A model generated the notes under the pieces. The model was not told the origin of the DNA, made no database searches, and worked only from the letters and a program-made list of their open reading frames with translations. This document shows positions 12,137 through 22,496 of a stretch of DNA of 64,000 nucleotides, piece after piece. This stretch comes from Capniomyces stellatus. Its lineage: Eukaryota; Kickxellomycota; Harpellomycetes; Harpellales; Legeriomycetaceae. A program made the translations under genes and the position numbers. How positions within the stretch are numbered: position 1 is the stretch's first letter; every line of letters begins with the position of its first letter. The DNA lies in contig LUVW01000039.1 of assembly GCA_001661515.1 (NCBI GenBank), positions 375,898-439,897 of the forward strand, written 5' to 3'.

Positions 12137-13735
12137 CCAATTTAGGTAGCAAAGAAAACCACGTAGCAAACCGAAATGACTGTAGAAAAACAAATTGTAA
12201 ATTTCAAGATCTGTTTTAACGTAATGTACTTCTACACATCTCATTCATTTGCCAACCAGAACCACCAGCCAAATCAACCAACCAACATCCAAAGCAGCTT
12301 GGTGTTCTTTTCTTCATCTCCTCTAAATCCTCTCCGTTTCACATCCGTAGCTCGAATTGCGCAAATCAACTGATATTTCAGAAAAGAACAAAAACAATCC
12401 AAAAAAACAATCCAAGTAAAGAATAAAGAAAAAAAAGAAAAAATGAGAAATTTTTTTTCTTTTTTTCTCTTTTTTTTTTCTTTCACTTTTAGCTCATCTT
12501 ATCTCTACTTTATTACTGTTTAAAAACAACTACAACGATTTTACTAAGCTTGGGCACATAAACTATTGTTTGTGCCGATCAGAAACATTTTGGGCGAAAG
12601 TTGTCTAATGGGACAGAGAAAAGCCAAATAGGACGAACTACGTGAAGTCAAACTAAATGTGTATTTTCGTTGCGGGTCCTGGCGTAAACACCCTAAAAAG
12701 AAGTTGTCGAGGTTGTTGTGGTTGTAGTTAAAGACAGTTATCATGGTGGAAATATAAATATTGTGGTCTTGCAGTGGGATCAAAGTTAAGATGTGAATAA
12801 CCGTGACGTTTCGTTCTATAAGTCGTCTCGTAGCGAAAATAATGGTAGTTTTGGTTTTGGTTTTGGTTTTGTATAGCCCTTTGTACCGACGCCATGTTTA
12901 CCCTGGTTGTGGTTCGAGCGGAAGCTTATATCGCACCGGAGTTTGTAGATGTTACCGAAAAGGTGTTAGTCCTATAATAGGTGGTGTTAAGTGACCAGGT
13001 TATTGTTCTATAATAGGTGGTATGTGAGGTGAGTGGAGGAGTAGTTCGCCATAGAAACCATCAAGATTGTAGAGAAAACTCTCTATACTCGGTGTAGGTG
13101 GTGGATTGGGATTTATTGTATTGTTAATTTATTTATTTATGGCTTCAAAAACTTCCAAAATTCTGCCAGCACCAATACCACTACAACAAATAGGACAATC
13201 GCCAAGGGCAGCTCAAAGGCAGGCTGACCAAATACGGGAACTTGAAGCAAACGAGCTGCCCAAATACACACCGCCAACTGATTCTGCGAACATCCCGTCA
13301 GAAACATTTGTAAGCGGAGCAGCGGGTGGAGTAGCAATTGGTATAGCGAGTGGAGTGTATTTAACGAGATCGGAACTCGAAAAGTTCCGAGTGGTGCAGT
13401 TCATGCCTGTGTCGGATAGCTGCTGTAAGATATGTTACGAGGACATAATGACGCTTGAGGATGTGAGAGAGCTGCCGTGTGGCGATGCGTTCCACATTGA
13501 CTGTCTTGATGGGTACCTACTTAACGTGTCAAATAACTGTCCAGTGTGCAACATTGACTTGAAATACGAGGCAAATGTCTAGACTTCATTTAGAATTTAA
13601 TTTTTACCATCAATAGATTTATTCATACGAAAGACTTTACTGTTTATTGTTTTATATATTAGTTTTAAACGTAATTAGCTATATAGAGCTTTTGTTGTAC
13701 TATTATTCTGTTTTGCATGTTTATATATACTATTT
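12137..13735. repeat. Right arm of the ~1.6-kb inverted repeat
   Basis: Reverse complement of 5858-7428; it carries the second RING gene on the plus strand. It begins at about CAATTTAGGTAGC and ends in a TATATATACTATTT sequence, beyond which the two loci differ. An A/T-homopolymer zone (about 12420-12485) differs in length and order from the left arm; elsewhere differences are few. Confidence 0.92.
12894..13582 (+). CDS. Membrane-anchored RING finger protein, copy 2 (inverted-repeat copy)
   Basis: Nearly identical twin of the RING gene at 6011-6699. The main exon 13073-13582 encodes RKLSILGVGGGLGFIVLLIY (membrane segment), then the shared linker, ELPKYTPP, LTRSELEKF, the finger CKIC...ELPCGDAFHIDC...NNCPVC and the tail NIDLKYEANV. 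It shares the His-to-Asp change at ligand 4. It differs from copy 1 mainly in the membrane-segment codons and by Pro for Ser before the last zinc Cys. The 5' exon proposed here (12894-12962, ATG in a GCCATG context) is identical in both arms and splices in phase over 110 nt. If it is wrong, translation would start at the ATG at 13139 and lack a membrane anchor. It converges on DASS copy B. Confidence 0.8.
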
Positions 13736-13939
13736 TAACCAACGACACAACTCGTAAAGCAAATAGTAAAATTCCAAAGCTACGTAATTGACTAAAATAT
13801 AAAATAATATTTCAATAAAAAAATATATATATAAAATAATGGTAAAACGAAAAAGTATATGCAGAGAAATCTAAAAAATTAAAAAAGTGATGAGCGCACT
13901 CTCACATAAAGCCAGTCAAACTAGGCGATTAACCTAAAG
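13583..13939. other. Convergent intergenic region, RING copy 2 / DASS copy B
   Basis: AT-rich 3' flanks of two converging genes. The repeat arm ends within it at about 13735. Nothing coding seen. Confidence 0.5.
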
Positions 13940-15897
13940 TTAGTCACCATTATTTAGAATTCCTACCAAATGCCACCAGGGTACACCAACAACAACCATG
14001 ACAGCGGCGACTATCAAAGCCAGGATAAACCCAGTCCTAAACCAATCACTTTTTTTGATAAAGTTCTGGCTTGAGTAAATGGCAGCGACCCCGTTGCAGT
14101 AAGGAGCCAGCGATCCAGAGATTGAGCTTATGATGGCTATGTTGACGGCAAACAGGCGCTGGTTGCATCCTAGCAGTTTTGCGGCATCTATGAATGGGCC
14201 TATCAGCGCAACAACGTGACTGGTGGTTGAGGAAAACATATACATTGAGAAGTAGTAGATTACCAATAAAGCAACTAGGGAGAAAACTGGGCTTTTCCCA
14301 ACAAGAACCTCAGAAATGCGGTTTCCAATGTACACAGATATTCCTAAGGCCGAGAGCTGGCTGGCAAGCACTATAAACAGCCCGATCCAATAGAATGTAT
14401 CCCACTACAAACAGCCAGACAAATAAATAGAGTGTTTTGTAAATAGGGATTGTAAATATGGGTTGTAAATATGGGACATGATTCTATATTTTGATGGCGT
14501 TAATGATATAAATAGTATTGTGATTGCAAAAATGATCTTACAGATGTGGAATTGCATAGAACGTCGTCCCATTTAATGATATCTAGGAGAATCAGCACTA
14601 CAACAGCTGAAAAAGCAACAATTCCAGCGCTGATTTTGAAGTGGGCAGTAGTGGACCAGAAGAATATAGACGCGGCAAGAACAAAGCACAGGGCCTAGAC
14701 AACCAGTTGGCCAGATCAAAGGTATTAGATGTTATGATGATTCGTGAATCGGGTAAATTATTGAAAACTATTTCATTATGCAAAAAAAACAGCTGAAAAT
14801 TGGTGGCCTACCTTTTCGTTGATTTTCATTGGTCCTAATACATCCAGTTCAATGGCTATCTGGCTTTTTAGCTCCCCCAATTCAAACTTTGGCCTGAAAT
14901 ATGCAGCCGAAAATAGCGGAAGAATAGCCAACAGAGCGAGTCCAGGAACAAACGAGGCTTCAAACCACGTATAGAATCCGTAGTCTATACCTAGTCTCTC
15001 TTTTATGTTTGCGTATATGAGCGGGTTGACAGCTGAGGCAGTAAGGAACATGGACGATGTTATTGCGTTGGAGTACGAGGCTATTACTGTCAGATAGCCT
15101 GAAACTGGATGTACTTCGCCAATTGGAAGACCCATAGACCCGATGATTGACTGCAGGATCGGAAGCATAATTCCCCCGCCTCTAGCAATATTGGATGGGA
15201 TAAAAGGCGAAAGTATCAGCTCAGCCCCGCAAATAGCGTAGCCTAGTCCCAGAAGCGACCCGCCAAGCAAATATATCAAATTCAGCCCAACTCTGCGCCC
15301 TAAAGACGTCGCTTGTACAGCCTTTCCAATTTGAAATGATGAGAAAATCAGCCAAATAATCTCGTTTCTGAATCCCATAAAAACCACATCAAAGGCCGAC
15401 ATTATCGGTGTACATTTGTACACTTTATCGGCATCTACGCTCGCAGTTCCGTTTAGCGGAACCAAATTCCCTCTCATCGCAGTTCCACACAGGTGGCAGT
15501 CTACAGACAGCCCATCACTTGTTTTGCAAATAAAGTTGTTAGTCAGAGCAAGAACTGTGACTGCTACTGATAAAATTACAGACATGTTTATATTTGTGAA
15601 CAAAACAGACGATATCACCCTGTTGAATTTTAAGAATCAAACATCTGTTTAGTATATCGTTATTCCATCGGTATTACCACTGAAATTTGTGTCAATTAAC
15701 AGCATCCAGTCCAATAAAGTTAAACAACTTGATTACACGCACACCAATGCTGGCATCAAAAGCTGTAAAAGTAGAAAACTTTACCCGATAAACACTCCTA
15801 AAAGATGCATGCTTGTTGTCGTCAGGCCTTCGGGTGGTTGGATATTCCAAATAATTGTAGACAGCACAAATATAGGAACATACTTTGCTGAAGGCAT
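13940..15897 (-). CDS. DASS/SLC13-type di/tricarboxylate transporter, copy B
   Basis: Same family as copy A, with a normal start. Exons 15897-15785 (ATG, MPSAKYVPIF), 15619-14812, 14694-14542 and 14404-13940 give 512 residues, the usual DASS size. Signatures: SPFIPSNIARGGGIMLPI, TSSMFLTASAVNPL, SMYMFSSTTSHVVALIGPF, LAPYCNGVAAIYSS and the terminal WWHLVGILNNGD. All three intron positions match copy A, so the pair arose by duplication. The four-Cys insertion after the second hydrophobic segment is kept (CKTSDGLSVDCHLCGT...YKC). Exon 1 is six codons shorter than in copy A. Expected to be a sodium- or exchange-coupled carboxylate carrier; organelle or plasma-membrane location unknown. Confidence 0.9.
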
Positions 15898-17028
15898 ATA
15901 GACAAGCACATGTTTTATTCTATCCCTGATTTTTACTGTAAGCTCTATTTGGTCATCGAGTATATTAAATAAGAAATTTTGGATTCTACTTTTTGCTATC
16001 TTGTTTAATTATTTGTTACCAAAGCTTGGTTTACTATCCGACTTTTTTAGCTGTCAAATTCCAGTCCCAATTGTAAAAATATCCGCACGCTCACAGACAG
16101 ATACCGAGTGTGCTACTAACCGAGACAAGCTCTGTTGGTAGCTCGTTTAAAAAAATTTAATCCATTTATTTCATTTTTTCTTCTTTGTTTTTACCTTTGG
16201 CTTTGTGGTATTTGATGTCCGCATCTGGCATATCCTCATCGACTCCCAAAAGTGGACTTATATCTGACTTGAGTCGTTTTCTGCTTGAAGACTGGATATC
16301 TAATTTGATTTTGTTAATCGGTTGTTTTTTCTTTCTTGTTTAGTACCTTGCTAGTATTAACCCTAACATTATATTTTTCCACCTATAGACAAGTAAATCA
16401 AACAAAAGTTGTTCTTGTAAACTACAAAGCTTTATTCCACTTGCCCATTTTTTTTCCCCCCTCGAACTGCGACTTTTCCTGATTACTTTGTACTTTCGAA
16501 TTGACCTTTTACTTCTACCATTTGGTTGCTCGTTAGTGTAATTTGGTTGGCTCAAATATATACAAAAATATTTTTTGCTTTGATAAATACCATATGATTT
16601 AGAATGTTGGCTTGATTCTAGAACAAAGTTAAACAGTAGTTATATATACTTGTCAAAAAAAAAGTGAATATTGAAGAGTTTAGGAGTCAAGCTTCTAGGC
16701 GTCTGTGCGGGGGTTTTTTTTTACGTCTTCAAACTTAATCAACTCCCAATCATTACTAATATTTTTTTTGAAATTAAAGGGGAAACTGATTCGATTCAAT
16801 AATTTAATTTTGGGCAATTTAAAATCTATCATGTCAGAACCCTAAACCCTCTCTGAATTAAACTCAATAGTACATTTTTCTCGATTGTCAAGTATTTGTG
16901 GATCCGATTAACCAGACGTTATCCACTCTTATCATACTTGTAATTGTAGTATTAATGGGTAAAATCTTGCCAGCTGACACTTTGAATGTAAAAAAAAAAA
17001 AAGTGTATTATAGTAGGGAAGGTGTGCT
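15898..17028. other. Intergenic region with a small coding-like segment
   Basis: Spacer between the DASS copy B start and the 3' end of the R-SNARE gene. The only coding-like stretch is listed separately at 16166-16339 (minus). The remainder is AT-rich with homopolymer runs (for example T9 at about 16715). Confidence 0.45.
16166..16339 (-). other. Possible terminal exon of an unrecognised small gene
   Basis: An open minus-strand frame of 57 codons before TAA. It encodes a lysine-rich then acidic segment: KLDIQSSSRKRLKSDISPLL, GVDEDMPDADIKYHKAKGK, NKEEKMK. The composition resembles the C-terminus of a small nuclear or ribosome-biogenesis protein, but I do not recognise the family. A branchpoint-like GATTAAC and an AG (CAAATTAG) fall just before the clearest coding part, so it may be a last exon. 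I could not find phase-matched upstream exons; a short basic open frame at 16340-16555 is a candidate. Confidence 0.3.
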
Positions 17029-17337
17029 TTATTTAATTTTGAACACAGATACAAGTATGACTATTAGAAGAACGAGCACAATGCAAGCTATTATTATTTG
17101 TAGTTTTGTGTCCCTCCACCACAGCATCCTACTAGTTTTTTTTGCACTACGCTGGAATTGGTAGGATCGGTAGTTTAAGTCTTCAGCCTTGGTTTGTAGT
17201 GCGTTCAGGTTTTCTTCGCGCTCCAGCACCTTTTTGGTGTTTTCCTGCATGATGTCGATAACTGCATCTAGCTGGTTCTGGATTTCTTTGGCATTTGCTG
17301 GCTCTAGTTTTGATATTTCAAATTTGTTAGCACCCAT
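17029..17337 (-). CDS. VAMP/synaptobrevin-type R-SNARE (Snc-like)
   Basis: Single-exon gene of 102 residues. The SNARE motif runs from about residue 18 to 70 (KEIQNQLDAVIDIMQENTKK, VLEREENLNAL) with the zero-layer Arg at position 40. It is followed by the hallmark juxtamembrane MLWWRDTK and a C-terminal membrane anchor (about residues 79-99: IIIACIVLVLLIVILVSVF). The short N-terminus and lack of a longin domain place it with the Snc1/Snc2/VAMP2 group, v-SNAREs for exocytosis and endosome recycling. It is divergent from the ABP1 gene, separated by 1.1 kb. Confidence 0.93.
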   Translation of the reverse strand: MGANKFEISKLEPANAKEIQNQLDAVIDIMQENTKKVLEREENLNALQTKAEDLNYRSYQFQRSAKKTSRMLWWRDTKLQIIIACIVLVLLIVILVSVFKIK

Positions 17338-18459
17338 GCTGTCTAGGCTTTATTTTTATTTCTAGTATTGATTTAGAGAAATGAGAGTGATATTTGGTAG
17401 ATATTTTACGTACTACATGGTTATTCGTGGCAATTCAACTATATTTATACTGATACCAGCGTATGTTTATTCTGGGACAGAAAACCAGGCAATGCCAATA
17501 AGCAGATCGGTATTGTATAAAATTTCCACTATAATATGTGTGACAAAGTAAAGTGTATTTAAAGTTGGGCATGTTGAAGTTGGTGTTGGCACAAAATTAT
17601 GCCAAGATTATTATCTAGCCAAGACAAAAAGTATGTGTTATTCAAGCGAGATCATCCAATATTGGTGTCAACACCACTCTCAGTATTTGAGACAGTGAAT
17701 GTGTAAAAGGTGTGTTTTTAGATTAAAGTGTTGAGTGGTGTATGTCGAGTGGTTTGCCAAGACCAACAATTAACTGAATTGGTTATGAGACACTATTCTA
17801 AAATTGAATAGTATTAAACAGTGCTAAAGTGAATGGGAAAGGCAAAAAGAAATGATTGAACAAAGAAATGGTTCGAATTACAAAAAAGACTAAATTTAGC
17901 AAATCACTTTGCAAAGCTAGGCCCATAAAAAGGTAAAAAGCAAAAAAGTAAAGAGTGTGGAAAAGGCAAAAATGGAAAAAAGCATAGTGGAATAGGCTAA
18001 AATGGAAAAGGCATGGTATGGTGGAAAAAAGGCCAAAAATAATTTGTAATTTTAAAGCCAGGTAATATAAAAAAAACATAAAACAACATAAAACATAAAG
18101 CAAAAGATTAGTAATATAAAAAATAAGGCTATAACGAAAAAGTCAGCTAAGCTAGGTTGGTTTTTATATTCAAGACCAGACTTGTATTTCATACAGGTAT
18201 ATATAAGTATAGTTAAATCCAGCCAGCAAGGTAATTTAAGTACACAAGGTAAATACAGCATTTTTAATTATTTGTATATTCAAGTGGGAAAGCGGCAGAC
18301 TAGAACCACCAAGCCTACAATAGCCTGCTTGCATACACGGCAGAATAACCTGTGGTTTTGATACATTGAAATAAATGGAAGAATAAATAAATAAATAAAG
18401 ATGTAAATACAAATAAAAAATAGAATAGGAAAAACAGTAAAAGGGAAACATAACATAAA
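17338..18459. other. Divergent promoter region, R-SNARE / ABP1
   Basis: Purine-rich on the plus strand, with loose reiterations of a GGAAAAGGCAAAAA-like unit (about 17830-18035) and an AAAT microsatellite at about 18380-18400. Hydrophobic open frames on the minus strand here come from this low complexity and are not genes. Confidence 0.5.
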
Positions 18460-21282
18460 ATGGGCACAAGAGTGAATTTGTCTACAAATTCATCTAAGAT
18501 TGTATCGATTCATGGAAGAATTCTAAATGGAGACCCAAGTGTTTCATGGGCAGTGTTTGGGTTCAACAAGGGGGGCAGCGATTTGGATGTAGAAACAACA
18601 GGATGTAAGTTGCAAAAAAAAAACAAAAAAAAAACAAAGATTGTATTTAAAGCAGATGTGTATTAGAAATAACAAAACCAATGTAAAGTGGGGGGAGGAG
18701 GGGGAATTGACTTTAAGTCTTGTTTTAAACAAACAATAGATATTGATGGTTTTTATTTTATTATTATTTAGCTGGAGGAGTCGAGGAGATGGTGGAGGAA
18801 TTTGACTCTGGAAAAATCCAGTATGCGTTTGCTCGAGTAACCGACCCCAACTCTAAATTAAACAAGTTTGTATTCTTTTCATGGGTAAGATTTTTTTTTT
18901 AGTGCAAAAGAATATGAGTTTATGGTTGGATTTTGCATATCAGTGTTGTGTTGCTTTTTTTCGTTTAGTTGTATCTTGTAAAAGAAAGTGAAGGGAATTG
19001 TAGCAGTAGCCAGGTTAATTAATATTTGAACGAATGGTTGTAGTGTGGTTCTGGAGTGCCTGTGTTCCGGAAAGGGCTTTTAGGGTCGCAAATAGGAGAT
19101 ATCCAGAGTATTTTGACTGTAAGTGTATTTATATTTGTTCAAGTTTGCAAAAAAAAAAGCACCAGGAGCAGTTAGTGCAGAATAGTGATAATGGAGATAA
19201 ATGCAAAGTAAGACTAACATTGATTGGTGTTGAAATGGTGTTGTGGCTGATTTAGGGGTACCATGTAACTATCACAGCACGTTCAGAAGACGACTTGGAT
19301 CCAAACGATATATTGCAAAAGGTGTCGGAAGGCTCGGGGGCAAACTACTCTGTACACTCGAATAGACCAGCAGTAAGCGACAGATTAAATGTATATATTA
19401 TAACTAGTATAGCAGAATGGATAGATGAAATAATGAATTAATGGATGTAATTTAGGTGTCAGCAGCACCAATACCAAGAAGTAAGCCAGCAGTCTACCAA
19501 ACACCAAGTGCAATGATGGAACGGAACCAAGGACCAAAGCCAACAAAAGGACCAAAGCCATTTTTTTCAGGGCCACAAAGCGGGAATTCGTTTGTTCCAA
19601 AACCGCAACCCGAGCCACAGGTCCAAAAAGCAGCACCAAGCACCAAGCCGATATTTGGGGGCTACAACTCAGGGGTACCTGCAGGAACGGGCCGCAAGGC
19701 GAGCCAAGAGACAGTGTCGCAGCAACCAGTGGCCACGAAGCCGTTGTTTGGAACAGGAAAACCGCTATCATCGATCTACGGGGGATCAAAATTTGTGCCA
19801 AAAACAAGCCAGCCAGCAAATACAGGGTTTGGCAGGCCACCAATAAGCTCAGAAAGCAGCACTCCGCAGAGCCAGGGACCAGCAGCGAGAAGAGTGTCAA
19901 ACGCATCAATCGACAACACAGCCACAAAAACACCACCGACTATGGCAACAATAAACAGCAGCAACGAGGCTTCATCAGCTTTGTCACAGGCTGAAATCAC
20001 CAAAAACGAGCTTGCTATGCTACGGAACAAAAGAGCACCAAAGAAAGAAAGAAACGATTCTGTACAATCAACAGGAAACGCTCCTATTTCTGCAATAGAC
20101 GAAAGAAACGCCGAACTTGAAGGAATTCGTCAGGCACGAGGAGGCTCTATTTCTTCCAACACCAACACCAACACCAACACCAACACTAACACTAATACTA
20201 ATACTAATACTAATACAGGCTTTAGTTCAACCAGACAAATAAACAATACCACCACAAGAACAATCAGCCCGCCAATCCAAACTAGCTCAGCTCCAGTGGC
20301 CCCAATATCATTTGCACCACCTCCACCTCCACCTCCACCTCCACCTCCACCACCTCCTCCACCAGTTCAGCAGGAGTTCCGACCTTCTGCTCCAGTCTCA
20401 GCCCCAGTGTCGGCCCCAGTGTCGGCCCCAGTCTCGGCTCCAGTCTTGGCTCCAGTGGTTGAGAAACAACACCCAGTCAAAACTGCGGTTGTAGTGTTTA
20501 GCTATCAAGCTGAAGAAGACAATGAAATGGATTTGATTGAAGGAGAGATTATTACGAATGTCGATAATGAAATTGATGAGGGTTGGTGGTCTGGTGCAAG
20601 TCTTGACGGTACTCGGGCTGGTCTATTCCCTGCCAACTTTGTTGAGGTCCAACTCATTGAACAAATCTCCAACGACTTGACCAACATTTCAATAATCAAT
20701 TCTCAACAACAACAACAACCACAACAAAGTTACATACCACCACCACCTCCACCTCCTCCACAACCTCCAGTTCAGCAGCCATCGTACAACTCTCCACCAC
20801 CACCTCCTCCACAACCTCCAGTTCAACAGCCATCGTACAACTCTCCACCACCACCGCCACCTCCTCCTCCAGTTCAGCAACCAGCCAACAATTATAGTTC
20901 AAACTATCATGATGACGATGTACCACCATCACTGCCTCAACGCAATAACAGCACCAATAGCTCAAACTCACAGCAACAAGGTGATCATGAAGAACCACCA
21001 AGACTGCCTATGCGTAGAAACACAGCAACAAAACAACAGAGTTCCAATGCTGCACTACCACCACCACCACCACCACCTCCCCCTCCTCCACCACCTGCTG
21101 CAACAAAGGAACAGACAGCAACAGCAATGTTTGATTATGAAGCAACCGAAGAAGGCGAGTTGACTTTTAGTGAGGGTGAAGTAATTAGAGATGTACAGTT
21201 CCCTTCTGAAGAGTGGTGGCAGGGCGTGAATTCTCGTGGCGAAGTTGGCCTGTACCCTGCAAACTATGTAGAATTGAATTGA
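18460..21282 (+). CDS. ABP1: Drebrin/Abp1-family actin-binding adaptor (ADF-H + two SH3)
   Basis: Links cortical actin to endocytosis. Five exons: 18460-18604, 18772-18884, 19044-19118, 19256-19372, 19456-21282, giving 758 residues with phases closing. The first four exons encode an ADF-H/cofilin-homology domain (residues about 1-140), ending in the typical [16 protein letters not shown] disordered middle carries an Asn-Thr repeat and several long proline runs, likely profilin or SH3 ligands. SH3-1 lies near residues 490-550 ([20 protein letters not shown] ... WWSG ... [10 protein letters not shown]). SH3-2 is at the very C-terminus ([20 protein letters not shown] ... EEWWQG ... [11 protein letters not shown]). 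Yeast Abp1 has one SH3 domain, so the second is a difference. The start ATG opens directly into ADF-H helix 1. Confidence 0.92.
20157..20216 (+). repeat. In-frame Asn-Thr hexamer repeat in ABP1
   Basis: Tandem AACACC/AACACT/AATACT hexamers encode about ten Asn-Thr pairs. The third-base pattern changes stepwise along the array, which suggests expansion by local duplication. Confidence 0.95.
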
Positions 21283-21842
21283 ATCAAGTTGCTCTTTTTT
21301 TTTTTCTTTTTTTCTTCTTCCTCTACGTTTTTAACGTGTTTAACGTGATCGATGCTTTCGATTATTTTCTTTCCCATTATCTTTAATAAATGACAATAAC
21401 AACCCAAGAATGTTTCAGATTTATTAACTACATTTCCAAAAACTTGGCTTTTTCCTTGATTCAACATTGGCTTAAATTCTATCGGCTTTTTTTTATTATT
21501 GAATTCTGACTTGGTCTTTTTAGATGAAAAATGTAACTAAACATCTACTTTATCTTTTTTTACTTTCTACCATTGTTATTGCTGCTATTTTGGTGTCAGC
21601 TGCGTTTTGCAAAACTTGGGTTTGCAAGTATCAAGTATACTACACAAACATCAACATTTAACACTTGCCTAGAGTATATCACAGACTTTCACAAACCTTT
21701 ACTTTTCGAAAACAAAACAAACATAAAAGCTACGAATAAGTTACATCAAACACACAAACAATCTAGTTAGTGTTTCTTCTTAAAAAGGCTCAAGCTCGAC
21801 AAAGTCAAAACGCAGAATAAAAGAATAATCAACACAATACTA
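21283..21842. other. Intergenic, ABP1 3' flank / RING gene 3 promoter
   Basis: Contains T-rich tracts at about 21292-21318 and no convincing exon. Confidence 0.5.
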
Positions 21843-22496
21843 ATGGCCATAGAAGTTGTATCCTCCCTAACAAGTACACCAAGTACCGACAGTAAAAGCT
21901 ATCCCGTGAACACATCACTCGACAATGAATCCGGCGGGAAAAAAGTTACGAGTAATGATATTATTATCATAATCATATCTTTACTTTTTTCATTGGTACT
22001 TTTCCACTTTCTTGGGAAATATGTTACGAAAAAGTTGGAAAACAGAAATAGAGGGATAACTCAAGAGTTTGTAGCAGCACAAGCGCAGCTGAGAGAGAAT
22101 GAACGCGATAGCGCTGCTAGAGCAACGGCGCGGACAGCTGATAGAGCAAGACACGAACAACATGTTATTGAGATTTATCGTTTAGCAGCAGAAAATACTT
22201 TGCCTAAATACCAACCGCCAGTTGAAGCGAATGCTGTACTTTTGACGCAGTTTGAGATAGAATCGTTCCCTGATGTTCCATATATTCCAGTAAATGACAG
22301 TGGCTTGGGCATAACCAACGCGAATACCTGCGGAATATGCTCTGGAGACATGTTAGCGTCAGACCTCACTAAAAAGATACCCTGTGGCCATGCTTTCCAC
22401 ACAGAATGTTTGAGACAGCAACTGACCAATATATCAAAAAACTGCATTGTTTGCGGAGTTGATTTAAAATACGAAGCCAACACACACACTCGATAA
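21843..22496 (+). CDS. Membrane-anchored RING-H2 protein 3
   Basis: 217 residues in one exon, ATG start. Order: Ser/Thr-rich N-terminus; membrane span at about residues 40-60 (IIIIIISLLFSLVLFHFLG); an Arg/Ala/Glu-rich helix, probably coiled coil (about 75-125); LPKYQPP; FEIESFPDVPYIP; RING-H2 finger C-x2-C ... KIPCGHAFHTEC ... NCIVC; then GVDLKYEAN and a short THTR tail. Canonical zinc ligands are present. Probably a membrane-bound E3 ligase with the finger in the cytosol. Shares the pre-RING motifs and the DLKYEAN tail with the other four RING genes of this window. Residue after the last zinc Cys is Gly, not the Arg/Lys linchpin of many active RINGs. Confidence 0.85.
   Translation: MAIEVVSSLTSTPSTDSKSYPVNTSLDNESGGKKVTSNDIIIIIISLLFSLVLFHFLGKYVTKKLENRNRGITQEFVAAQAQLRENERDSAARATARTADRARHEQHVIEIYRLAAENTLPKYQPPVEANAVLLTQFEIESFPDVPYIPVNDSGLGITNANTCGICSGDMLASDLTKKIPCGHAFHTECLRQQLTNISKNCIVCGVDLKYEANTHTR

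Noticed and set aside
12176..12373. Small ATG frame beginning MTVEKQI, present in both arms
   Set aside because: The second half differs completely between arms because of indels, which argues against a conserved protein. It may be transcribed leader sequence.
12803..12994. 63-codon frame in each arm (also 6599-6790) with a VLVLVLVL stretch
   Set aside because: The hydrophobic run comes from a TTTTGG microsatellite, and there is no in-phase splice to the RING exon.
5858..13735. Inverted repeat as a transposon with terminal inverted repeats
   Set aside because: The interior encodes a DASS transporter and no transposase. The arms are gene-containing, and no target-site duplication is visible.
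17798..18103. Phe/Leu-rich minus-strand frame
   Set aside because: Product of the purine-rich reiterated sequence in the R-SNARE/ABP1 promoter region; no start or homology pattern.
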